In this document: in pieces, positions 1-11,580 of the stretch
How the letters are laid out: every line of letters starts with the position of its first letter
Position numbering within the stretch: position 1 is the first letter of the stretch
Assembly (NCBI GenBank): GCA_022747635.1
Contig: JAKTNV010000001.1
Location: 39,575,572-39,639,571, forward strand
Length of the DNA: 64,000 bases
Direction of reading: 5' to 3'
Origin: Hetaerina americana
Taxonomy: Eukaryota > Arthropoda > Insecta > Odonata > Calopterygidae
Program-made: the position numbers and the translations under genes
The notes under the pieces: model-generated
Seen by the model: only the letters and a program-made list of their open reading frames with translations
What the model was told of the DNA's origin: nothing
The model's database searches: none

Positions 1-3000
1 CATTCACTTGATTGGCTTTCCTTATTCATGATATCCCAAATCTCCGAACTATATTCAATGACTTTTGTGACACATAAATTTGATAATTTGCAGCTTTGGG
101 AAAAGGTGTTTTGTTTTCTCTGAATATTTTATCACTTTATAAATGTTAAAATTCTAGTTAGAAGAAGGAGAACAATTTTCCTATTTAGGAAAGCTATATA
201 ATCAGGGAAAAGTTTAACTTTGGGAGAAATAATGGGTCTCTCAAGATCCAACTACAAACGACATAAATCTGCGCCAGAAGGTTTACAATCTGGTAGCACT
301 TTTACTAGAATCTCTATGTGACACCCATGTAGCGACCAGTCATTACTAGCATTCTATACGACCGACTCAGTCGCTCAAATTATTGACCTGCAAGTAATGC
401 TATAATTATCCGCTGCAAGTGATGTTGCTCCGAACTAATCCCATATTGGAGGCAGAATTAAATAACCTTTAATGATATTTCTACCAATGTACAGTTACGT
501 AAGTCTTTAGATGATGCCCTTATTATGATGTGTCCTTCATAATTTTTAAAAAGATTGGAAAATGACGAAGGATCTTAGGTATACGAATATCTTTCACTGC
601 CAAAAAGAAATATCTAAAACTACTACGTTGAGACCTTAGTTTTAAATCAAGTGGTGAGAATAATTTATTAACTTTCAACGTATTGAAATCGTTGTCGTGC
701 TTAGAAAGTGCGAAAATCTTTGCCATATTACTACAGTGTAGTTCCAGCATCAGGGGGCACAAGACCAAGTTAAATGAAAAATATTTTAAATGAAAAACTA
801 TCTACCGGTGCCTAATCTGATCTCAGAAAAAAGTTGACTAGCACTGGAAAAACAGCTCAATCTCGTGTTTGGCTGAGTTGGGTGTTATTACGTTGTTATT
901 TTTTACGGTTGAGAACATTCAAAATCCTCTCCGCAGGCTCACAGACGTATAAGTGCTAACAGATAATGTTTTAGTATAAGAACATGCTAGCACCTACTTT
1001 AAGATATGTCATATAATTCTATATTTTTCTATTTCCAATGTAACATTAACTTGCCTCTATACTATCTACGTATGTGGCGCTGGATATCTTATCAAATACA
1101 TATTTTGTGCTATTAAAACCCTTTACGAGCTAATAATGGTAACTGCACGGCATGCGTTTGGCTATTTAAATTGATGACAAAAGCAATACGACACTCCATT
1201 ACAGTTTCCATGATTTTAGTGATTTTCCTTTTTTTAGGTTTTTGGTTTATAAATATTACTGCAAGCTGACATCAGTTACCAGTAAAAATTTGGTAATTTA
1301 AACATATAAGTGGTTCCTGTAATCTACTAATTAGATACACGAACACTTCATCTAATGAAATGCTTTGTTTACATTTTAACACAAGATATTGCCTATTGGT
1401 TACGCAACCATTTCATCGGTAAGGATATCGTTGAAGTTCATTTATTTCAGGTAATTATTATCCTTGAGTATCAAAGTTTGAATATTTGTTGTCGGATGAA
1501 TTATGCAAACCTAATACAGAAAAAAGTCTTTAAAAATTACTGTATCAGAGTCATGGCCACAAATTGAATAGCGAATTTTCACGTTGTGAGGCGCTGTTGT
1601 AATTAAGGATCTGGTCAGCCTCTTTAAGTCGTAATATTTGCAATACCTGTTTGTGACAGTAGTATACCCGTTCTAAAGCTAAAGATTTATTTTTGTCAAT
1701 TGCGCTAACTCTTGCGGTGAAAGACTAATTACGATTACGAGACCTTGAGTTCGCAATAACTATTTCATTATTTATAGAAAACCATTTTATGTAAAATAAA
1801 TGAATTAGCGGCAATGAAATTACAATTGATATTTTGTCAATTGGGCATGTCTATGTACAATTGATATTAAGTCATCGGAGTACCATGTTTTGCAAAATAA
1901 AATCTTTTGCTGTTTTTATTTGAAATATTTTTGCAAACTATTTTTTTCAGTTAACCACTGATCTAAGTTATTTCGTTAAAATCCTCGTTCATTTTTACCG
2001 AAATTGAAATTAATGAGCAATCGCCTCATTTCCGCACAGCACTCTCGCCGTTAGTACCATACTGTTCATTCAAATAGGTTTAAGATCAATTTCACCTCCA
2101 TAGAGGGAAGGGTGCACTCGGATTTTTCCGTCCGCGTCTCCTCGTGTAACTGCTAAAGCATTTCAATGCATGGCTTAGTTGATTAATTTTGGTACTTATT
2201 TTAATTTTAAATCTAGGTTCAATTGTCTACAGTGTCGTTTATATCATCTTCATTAAGTAATTTAATTGGACAATCTTTCACCGGGTAATTCAAAATTGGT
2301 CTTAATGTAAAACTATGCAATCCTAAAGTAGTATTCAATTATTTATTACATGGAGGTCAAATGGTTAAATTTCGATATTTATTGCCGCGAAACATGTTTA
2401 AAGAAACAGATTTCTCTTAATTTCCTCTATTAATTTAGAGAAAAATTGCGGATGGTGAAAGTGATAAAATTTCATCCTCTTACAGTTGTTCAGCTGTATT
2501 ATTTGCCAATAACAGCAACAACTAATTTTACTAATTCGAAAGCTCGGATTTTTCTATACTCTAAATAATAATATTGTGATAATATAATGCTACCATTAGT
2601 TAGGCAGGGATAAAAAAGAAAGGAAAAATTATTCATGAAATTACGTAGGAAAAATTAGTATACATTTGTATTATTAATTAACTTTAATTTAAATCCTTCT
2701 TTCATTTGTTCTCAAAGTTACCCTCTGTTAGGAAGTAGGTCATGGAAAAATGGATTCCGGATGTAAAATATCAATAAACTTTGCACATTTCCGTATGAAA
2801 TTATTCGAAACAAGGTTTGTTTTGACTTTTTGACGTAGGTTTGGAGTACACATCTATCATTTACTGCACTCAGTGATCGAGCTTAATTATAAAAATAAAT
2901 TTAAAATCTCCAAAAGGGAATAAAAAATGATTCCACAGTAATTCATCTCCACCGTTCTTTATTTTTTGGTTCTTTGTGAAATTGAAATAGGACTCGTAAA

Positions 3001-3185
3001 AAAATTCCAAATCTCTGCAATTCACCAAATTTCTTATATTTTCTTCTTTCTGCGGCTAGAATTTTTTTTATTAAATTGAAGCAACCAAACTGACAATACC
3101 ACGCGCCGGATTACGCTCATTTCGAGTAACGGAGAGAGATGGAAAGGTAGGACGAAAGACAGAAAAAGAGGAGAAGGGAGGGACG
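1..3185. other. AT-rich DNA, no recognisable gene
   Basis: The sequence is AT-rich with frequent stops in all frames. Frames of 64-81 codons (for example 523-768 minus and 1355-1567 plus) show no family motif or coding character. The last 70 bases turn purine-rich and lead into the next island. Confidence 0.6.
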
Positions 3186-4260
3186 GAGGTGGGGGTGGGA
3201 GAAAAATAAAGATATTCCGCTCTGACATGGACGCCCCTTCGCTCTTTTCACTTATCTACCTTCCACCACCACCCCGCCCAACACTCCCTCACTTTTCTCC
3301 CGTTCCTCACTCCCGCCCACCTCCGTCCCCTCCCACCGTCCATCACCCATTTGCCAAGCGAAATTCATTAATCTCCTCTCCGCAAAGGCGAGTCCTGTCT
3401 CCGCCAACGCTCCGGCCCCGCAACGCCCAAATGTCGATTCCCCTCCCAGGTTTGCTCTTATCATTACCTTCCCTCGTTCCCTCCTCCCCCACTTGTCCCC
3501 CGGTTCCCTTGGAACCCTCTCATTCCCTCCTCCTCCTACATCTCGCCTTCGAAGCCCCAGTGGACTTTCCCCACCCTGCTCGGTCTCACCCCGCTCCTCC
3601 CCCGCTGGCTCTGGTTAGAATTCTCCCCCCGCGCCGTCCAGAGCCCTTCCTCCTCCCTGTACAACCACCCTCCCCACCTCCGCCATCTGCCCTCCCCCTC
3701 CCCGAAGAGAGGCCCCCAGGCTCCCGCCCCCTCGCCCTACTCGTCTCCGGCCCCACGCCACAATGTCAACAAGGAGACTTGTGGTCTCGTCAGGAGCTTT
3801 CAAAGCCTCAGTTACCCACTCCCCACACGACCGCACCGCCGAGACCTGCTCTTGCACCACCCAAAAATACCCCACTTCCCGCATTCACCTCCTCCTCCCA
3901 CACTCGCCCCTCGCCACCTCTCTTCCCTCGCCACCCCGTCGGTACCCCTTCTCCTCCCTCTCTCTCTATCCCTCTACCCCCCTTCGCCACCCAAACCTCT
4001 CTTGCTCTCACCCCCTTCAGCCTTTTCCTCCTCTCCCCTCCACCCCTATTCCACTTTCTCTCCACCATCTCGAACCTTCGCGCTAACCGCATCCCTTTCC
4101 CGCCAAAAAATACAACCTCCATCCCTTCCCGCCCTCGTCTCCTGCCTCTCACCTCTCTTTCATCTCAGACCCCCCTATTCACTTTCCCTCCCTCTCCGTC
4201 CTTCTTTCTCCACATTTCACCAATTTTTTCCCAGCATGTAGTCTCTAGAGCTCCCCAACG
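3120..4260. other. GC-rich island: purine then long pyrimidine block
   Basis: The plus strand is purine-rich at about 3120-3200 and switches near 3225 to about 1 kb of C/T-rich sequence (runs such as CCTCCTCC and CCCTCTCC). The pyrimidine bias removes stop codons, giving a 360-codon Pro/Ser/Leu frame at 3227-4309 that I consider spurious. CpG dinucleotides are present. Confidence 0.8.
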
Positions 4261-6179
4261 GGTAATATTAAATGTAAAAAAAAGTTATGCTCATCCAGGA
4301 AGTTGGTAGACTTTTTCAACCTCCGCGGTTGCAGAATGATTGAGGATTACCCTAGCAAAGGCTTGAGCGTAACGCACCTGGGTTTCACAGGCTTTGAAGA
4401 GTCAGACAGTGAACAAATGACGATCAACTGATTGTAGGAACGTGAGCAAGTCAGAGGATATGGCATTATTACTAATCGGCATGCACTGTGCATACAGCAC
4501 TATTTGGGTGCAGACGTTTTCATCTACTATTATTTCAGCTGGAAGTATTTCCTCCTCCTTTCCTTTATGTATGACTCCAGTTCATTCTCCCTTTATGATT
4601 TTACTGGCCAGACACAAATTTGTTCATTAATTTTCGACTCTTTAATCGTCCATAGAGTCTCATACATATACTTTGAAATTGCAAAGTTAATTGCCATATA
4701 AAATGGTGAAATACTTTCGTTAGTATTTACTGTCTACTATCTACTGATATTAGATATTGTCCTCTAGTTCAAAACTTGAAAAAACCTGCGTACTACTGCA
4801 GATAGAAGATTTGCATTATGACACTGTGGAGGGCAAAGGTCTGTTCAGTTTTTATTGGAAAGAATTTTTGTAAAAATAATAATGGAGACTCGGATATTAC
4901 GTATTAAATTACATTTTTATCGCTGTTGTTTTTCCCTATCATATCCTGATCCTAGATTTGCCACTCTTTCATTGAACCAGCGCTATTAATAACATAAAGA
5001 TAGATATTTATTTGATTTTATCTTTAAAACATTGCATAATGAAATGGTAAACAATTCGTATTACCAAGACAGATATTTCATTATTAGTCCTCGTTCTCTT
5101 AATTTTACCTGCATATACCTTTGTTCACATGTAGAGATTTTTGTGGTCCTTCACCGTGTTGTGACTATATATATATATATTTTTTTTTTGATCATATAAT
5201 TTAAAATTAGCTTAAGCATATATATTTAAACCGTTGGATTAATAGAAAACGGGATGTACACTTTTCATTAACTGATTGTGGGCATTTATGTAATAGCTAA
5301 AATGTAAATAAAAGCTTGAAGGCTAAAAGCCAGGTGTAAAAATATCGATAAAAGATTATTAAATGCTGCGTAGCAATATTAATAATTATTGCTAGTCTTA
5401 TATATTTAATGATACTATTTAAACAAAATATATATCATAAAAAATATTAGTGCAGAAACTGTCGCGCTTTTACGAAGGTCTCCAAATTTGTTTTATCTCT
5501 ACGCATAAGTGCTACTAAAATATACTTTAAGATCGTTCTTATTAATTTAAATAATATTCACTTTCATGTATTACTCGTTGTAATTATTTCCACCTAATCA
5601 CCCATGGCTTTGCACATACATAGGTGTCCTTCATTACAGTAGACTTCCCAATGCGCGGCCAAAACTAAACCAAGAATCAAGTTGACATTTAGAATAAAAT
5701 TATCTTATTTTTAATAACCTTTTGTTTTTTATTAGATGAGAAAGCCAGTGTTACATTATAATTCAAAATTATGAAAAGAATCTCTTTTACGCGCCATCTT
5801 AAAGACTTATAGGGTATGACCTGATGAATTACACAGCAATTTATGTTGAACCCTTTTGCTATAATGAGGCGAATGCTTTATCCTTGAGCGGATTTAAATA
5901 GCAAGTTTCGAATTTAAGGTCATTGCTGTTCAATTTGCACGGCAAGTCAATCGCTATTATACTGCATTTGAGTGATATTGCGTTTAATGGAATTTCTTTG
6001 AACTTTGGCATCTAAGGTATTACTTCAAAACACCCATAATTCCGACAACGTTTTCTAAACAGTTCAAATCTATGTTCAGATTTTAATATAATTTAGCTAC
6101 TATTAACGGGAAAGTTTTCTTTTTCATAGTCCTCTATACTTTATTCTCTCAGCTCTACCCATCTTACCTTAATTATCTT
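4261..6179. other. AT-rich DNA, no recognisable gene
   Basis: Nothing codes here that I can recognise. There is a short (TA)n followed by T10 at about 5166-5189, and a small hairpin (TAGCAATA facing TATTGCTA) near 5371-5394. Confidence 0.6.
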
Positions 6180-6530
6180 ATACTCCGCTGTTTTTATCTT
6201 TCCTTTTCCCTCCTTTCCTTGGGATAATTTTTCCATTCATAAATTTGCTCTACCCTTGGCGATGCATAGTCCTGGGTGTGCCCGCACGTCCCTCCCCTCG
6301 TTCATCTCATCTCCTCCTCTCTCGCCCTCCCATTCCAGCCGATCCCATCTGCGAATCTCCCTCTCAGGACCGTGTTTGCCATTTTCCTCCCGCCTCCTTC
6401 CTCCCTCTCTGCCTCCCTCCTTTGGGCCGCCTAACCAAGCTCCGAGGAATTACCGGATCCTTGTACATTCCAATCGACAGCGCGCAGGAAAATGTCACGT
6501 TGTCTGGATACAACGCTATAAGTTGAGATG
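6180..6530. other. Small pyrimidine-rich GC island
   Basis: The plus strand is C/T-rich and GC-richer than its surroundings, with overlapping 90-codon frames of low-complexity Pro/Ser/Leu composition. No domain was seen. Confidence 0.65.
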
Positions 6531-7340
6531 ACAGTTTTAGCGAACATAATTCCAAACGCTTTTGCGGCCACTTGACAATTGGCGCAAGTAAAAAATGTAG
6601 ACATTCGATTTAAGGTTGGGGAAAAACCACCTCTAGAGAAATCATCAGCAATGGAGGAGGAGGATGTAAGGGATTTGAGGGTGGAAGAAATGTTCTGGAA
6701 ATAATTTAATCTATTTAAGAATCAATTGTGATGAGGTATTGGCGATGTACAATTTAGGAAAAAAGGCTAGTGGGTATTTTTATCCTCTCAATCATAGGCA
6801 AAACTTGGAAAGACACATTCTTCCCAGAATCCTGAACCCATTTTGTCCTGAACTTTCTAAAACAATTTCCACGAAATTACCATTCGAGGTTCAAGTTGTG
6901 AGCATAATGGTAGAAAATATTATAGATGATATAAACGTTTGCCTGTAAAAATTGCGGACTGAACAGTAGTGAGCCAGTTAAGGAGTAGAGAACATTTTTT
7001 AGAACGGGAACAGGATCAATTTCTAATGAGTTTCTTTCTATTACTTCCTGGCAAAAAGACCTTTCGTTGTTGTTAAGTAACTGGGATTATAGAAAATTTA
7101 ATAAAATATAAGTATATAGGATTTTTGTACACTCAAATGTAAAATCCTATACTTGGAATGAAATTTTACAGTAGATATAAAGAATATTGAATTCTTTTAA
7201 GTTTCCTCAATGGCCTTTTCTCTTGACCCACACTCAAAGCACTTCTTTGTTTGTGGATCTCTGTATCCATTAAATTTGGATAGACAGAGTAACAAATAAA
7301 AAGTACTTCGTACGTAGGCGAAGAGTAAAACCTAGGAAAT
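6531..7340. other. AT-rich DNA with one inverted repeat
   Basis: No gene is recognised. A 16-bp arm at 7110-7125 (AAGTATATAGGATTTT) faces its complement at 7141-7154, with a 2-base slip. Confidence 0.55.
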
Positions 7341-7466
7341 ACCTCAAGAAGAACAGGAAACTTGATTGGGCATATTCTAAGGCACGATAGTTCACTAAAG
7401 ATCCTAACGAAGAAGGTCTTAGATGAACTACAAGAAAGGGAAAAAGGTAAGGGAAAATGTTGGTAA
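7341..7466 (+). pseudogene. Isolated LINE C-terminal fragment
   Basis: One frame reads SRRTGNLIGHILRHDSSLKI followed by LTKKVLDELQEREKGKGKCW and a stop at 7464-7466. The (R/W)IGHILRHDSLLK pattern is the hallmark near the C-terminus of non-LTR retrotransposon polyproteins, which is the block missing from the 54-56 kb LINE. No reverse transcriptase was recognised upstream, so only the 3' tip of an old insertion seems to remain. The similarity is short. Confidence 0.55.
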
Positions 7467-8670
7467 AAAGAGCTATGAGGAAATGAATACGGTTATTTTT
7501 GGCATGATACAGATTCATTTATCATGTACGATAGAACATTTAATTACAAAAGAAATTTGGCGGACAATCTTTACCATGTAAAATGGTAGTATACATTGAG
7601 AGAAATACAGAAAGGGAACAGGATAGTCTGCTGAGAAGCGATGAACTAATCCTGGTCATAATTATCCTTGATGTTGTTAACATAAATTTTAATAATTAAG
7701 GTTCTATTTAGAGTATTTGATTGATAATGATGTATCATTTGTTATTATATTATATTTTACTATAGTGTATCAAACCGAATCCCGATCTCTGTCAGCACTT
7801 CAAGATGAAAGTCATTGCATACTTTAGGGAATAACGCTCAAAAGTATTAGAATTTGAAACCATTTATTGTGATTTTCAGCGTCCCGAGATTTTTTTTCAA
7901 CGATAATTTTTCAATTTTCATTGTTGGGAACGTCATTTCTGAAGTAAACTCGTTTTATAAGTAATCACAAATTTCATGGCTAACATTGGTTTTAATATCT
8001 CCAAGAGATATAACGTGATAAATTAGGTTCAGCATCATCATTATTATGCATCTTAATCCCGCGTTTGCCCTGTTAAAATATACTTAAGAAAATGCGGTCA
8101 ACGCAGCCAAATATATGGTAATCGGTCCTAAATAGAATTGGTCTATATTTCTTCGAATAGTGCGTACTCATTCAAAAAGATGACTAATCGAGTATTTAAT
8201 CTCTTATATTAAAAAAATATCACATTTGAGAAATCTTTTAATTCTTTACCAATTGATATTGAAATGATATTTAGAAGCTTTACATTAAATAATTAATGGA
8301 ATCATCGTATCTTTATGATTATTATTTCATGTGAACGATTTTGGACTATGAAAAAAAATTATATTGCGATGTTCATTGACGGTTATGGGCGTGGTACGCC
8401 CAATTCTGGAATTAATCTTCCAAAAATAACGGTGTTCCCTGTTTTTTCAGAACGAATTACATGCTTAGCACAAATCGGTGAGTGATTTTGAATTTAGAGG
8501 TATACGAAGTAACAGACGAACAATAATTGGGCATGTTTTCTTAAAAAGTTGCTGATTGAAAAATAAATCAGCGAATGATTAATATGATGGGTAAATTATA
8601 TCCAATGATGACGGCAAAACGTTCCGGGAGAGTAGGCAGTCGCAATTTTTTTCTGTAAGTGGTTGTCATT
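7467..8670. other. AT-rich DNA, no recognisable gene
   Basis: The first 150 bases may be further decayed LINE 3' sequence, since they follow the fragment ending at 7466. The remainder shows nothing identifiable. Confidence 0.55.
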
Positions 8671-9245
8671 AGCTTACTTATCAAAAGATTGATTCTGAAA
8701 TACGGCCGATCTGGAACAACAGGCACCTAGGAAGCCGTTCAACTGTTATGAAAACAAATATTGGCTGAAGAGTCTTGCCACGTTTATTCGTCAATTTCTT
8801 GCCCCTCTCTGCCTGATGACTCGCGAAAGGACAAGGTTTTCCCCTCTCGGAAGGCATCCTGCATGAACGTAAGTGCGAACATGTCGTAAACATGAACGTT
8901 CCTCACTTAACCATGAAAGTACGCCCTTAGCCGACACATTTTGAGGAGGAAGCGTGGAAGAGTGACAGTGGTGGAGCAGATGAAGAAAGTCAAGTTGAGA
9001 AAAATACGGAAACATAAACGGGGGAGGTAGATAGAGTAATATGGCGGAACGTGAAGGACAGTTAGAAAGCGGGAAATACTTTGACCAAAGGAATAAAATG
9101 AGCATAAAGGAATAAGGTGAAGGCTCTGCATGACGAAGAGCTGAATAAGAAGAAGGAGCGACAGGGAGGATTATAGTCGAGGGCCTTTTTTGAACCGAAT
9201 CCATTGGAACGTGAGAGCCATTTGCAACTAAGAGCTAGTGACATG
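8671..9245. other. Moderately GC-rich, purine-biased island
   Basis: The plus strand is purine-biased from about 8930 to 9180. Several overlapping minus-strand frames of 60-137 codons run through it in different registers, as bias alone would produce. The longest (8791-9204) has no recognised motif. Confidence 0.55.
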
Positions 9246-10040
9246 CGTCAATTCCAATTTCACGCCATTGTGTCTCGGGTTTCACGCGTTAAAGGCTGCG
9301 CTTTTCATGGTGGGAAATGGAAAGATTTTTGTTTATTCTTGAATATTTAAAGAAGCGAATATTTGGTCACATGCCAAAGACCTCGGATATTAAGAATAAA
9401 ATTTCGCGGAACCGAATAGTTTTTAGTTCAAGATCTTTAAACACTGTTATTGGTGACCTATTTTTCACAACTGTTGCAAAGTTCCAGCGGGGACTTCCAC
9501 TTGCCATTTTTTTGGCTGGCTTAAAATTTTCAAATTCCCTCGGGAATTTAAGAAATTTACGACAGCGTCCAAATGAAAAATTAAAGAAGACGGCTACTTC
9601 TGTAAAAATTTAACGTCGTGCATCAGAGCTATTTCTATTAGATGCTTTATCAATCGCAACTCTCGCAGAATCACATATTTGTAAAAATAAATTTTTAGAG
9701 TCAAAAGATACATTACTGAAATAAAAAATATTTTTGCATAAATTAAGCAAAAAAACTGAAAATTCATATTTCGATTGCTAATACTGCTGAAAAGATTCCC
9801 TCAGTGTTTAGCAGAAAACGACTTGGAATTTTGTTCTGAAAAGTTAAGTTAATAAAATCAAATGCTTTGGGTAAAAAACGTAAACGTTATTTACCCTTTA
9901 AACTGTAATCTAGTGATTATATGTTCAAATAGCTTATCCGGCGTGGAGAAAAGTTAATTCCTTCCTTTACGGCTTGTCGCTAGCATCCATCACTTCAAGT
10001 TAATCCCTATGTTCTCACGACTTTGCGCCAGGAATGAGGA
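9246..10040. other. AT-rich DNA with an imperfect hairpin
   Basis: A 98-codon plus-strand frame at 9317-9613 is unrecognised. Inside it, 9523-9539 and 9542-9558 form a 17-bp inverted repeat with three mismatches and a 2-base loop. Confidence 0.5.
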
Positions 10041-10440
10041 GAGAGGACAAATTCTAAGGATCCTTCTCGGGATCCATGAACACAGCGGCTAATCTTCATC
10101 CTCTCAACCTTCGTCCCGTCTCCCCTTTGGACCGTATCCGACACCCACCCCCGTGCCACCAGCTCCGCCGTCGGCGTCCCTCGTAAACCGCCGTAACCCT
10201 CCTAAGCGCCCACTCCTCCTGCCCTCATCACTCCCGCCTTGGCCGTCTTCCTTCTCGCGCTAATTCCCATCAACTTCTCCTTCGCTGGAAACCGTTCTTC
10301 TCCCTGTCGTACTTCTTCTCTGTTTTTGTTTTCCTTCTTTCATTCGCTCTACGGCTTTTTTCATTTTTCGAATCTCCGGGCAACCTGCAGTCGAAAAGGC
10401 GGTCTCGGCGTGTTAGAATATTTTTTTGCTTTGTCGTAGC
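10041..10440. other. Pyrimidine-rich GC island
   Basis: C/T-rich plus strand with several CpGs, fading into T-rich sequence after 10300. No gene was recognised. Confidence 0.6.
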
Positions 10441-10975
10441 AACGGTGATTTTCAAACTGAATACCTTAATTTTAAATAAAAGAGGAATGATCAAAACTTC
10501 ACGTTTTAGTACATACTTTCGTCTCATGATGGCTGCTGTACGTAAGATACAAAAATCTAAATCATCCTGCTCGCTCGGAATATTTAATATAATAATAACT
10601 CAACTGCAAGAAACATTCACATGTGTCAAAAATCGTAGAAATGAATTATTACCTTCTCTGAAACAAAATTCGTGTAGATAATTGACAGAATATTTAATAT
10701 GAGAAAATAGTGAAAAATGTTGTGAATTCATTATTATTAAGGCTTTTTCCTTCCGAGGACAGGCTTACGGGTTCATGATATGATGAAATTATATTTTTAA
10801 TTATCCTTTTAATGGCGTCAAAATGTAGATTCGCGGATTTTGCTATTAAATACTATCTCATTGTTTTCTTTTAAATGCAAATGTTTCTCTTCAAGGCATC
10901 ATAGTTTGGTGGGCTTCTAAGGTATATCAGCGATTACATTTTTTAATTCTTATTTAATTCAATAGAATTGCATTG
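10441..10975. other. AT-rich DNA, no recognisable gene
   Basis: A 78-codon frame (10445-10681 plus) has no family signature. Nothing else is supported. Confidence 0.55.
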
Positions 10976-11580
10976 TTATTCTCTACGTAGTTGAGGAGGA
11001 TTAGAGGGAGGAGGGGAGGAAAGAAGGTCACTCATCCTTTTGAGTAATGGAGTCCTAGCCATCCTAACCGATCTCAAAAGCGTTTTCCTTCGGGCCAACC
11101 ATAGATTTAGAGTAATCAGTGATGGAAGTGGTGTTCTAAGGTTTGTCATCTGGTTTCCCTCTCTTCGCCCTCGTCTCGCCCCCACCTCTCATCCGGCATC
11201 TTCTCTCTCGTCCCTTGCCGTGAAATCCCGTGTCATACCTATTTGATCTTTCCTCAGCCGAGCCGCCTCCCGTTGCCCTGGTCAACGGACCCTAATTCCG
11301 GGACGTAATCCACTCCGTGTCCCGCCCCTTAGCCCACGATCCCCTCTGTCCCACTTCAGCTCGAAAACCTCCGTCATTCCACCAACCTTGCTTCAACTCC
11401 GCACCAGCCTTGATCTCCCTGGTCCATCCCTCTCCCTCTTCCACTTTTGCTCCGTTTTGTCCGGTTACCCAATCCTACCTTCCTCCATGAAACTCAGAAT
11501 GTTGTGCAACTTTTCGTTTCCACTATGGGAGCGAAAAGTTTCAAAGCGCAAAACGTATTCTTCTACTCGTGTGTGATCTC
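10976..11580. other. GC island with purine-to-pyrimidine switch
   Basis: A short purine-rich stretch (10990-11030) precedes a mainly pyrimidine-rich, CpG-containing segment (11150-11480). Open frames of 60-70 codons here are unrecognised. Confidence 0.6.

Noticed and set aside
3227..4309. 360-codon open frame
   Set aside because: It is low-complexity Pro/Ser/Leu throughout and sits on a pyrimidine-rich strand where stop codons are rare. It has no motif, and overlapping frames in other registers are also open.
6739..6948. 69-codon frame with balanced composition
   Set aside because: No family match I could name, too short, and no splice context that would support an exon.
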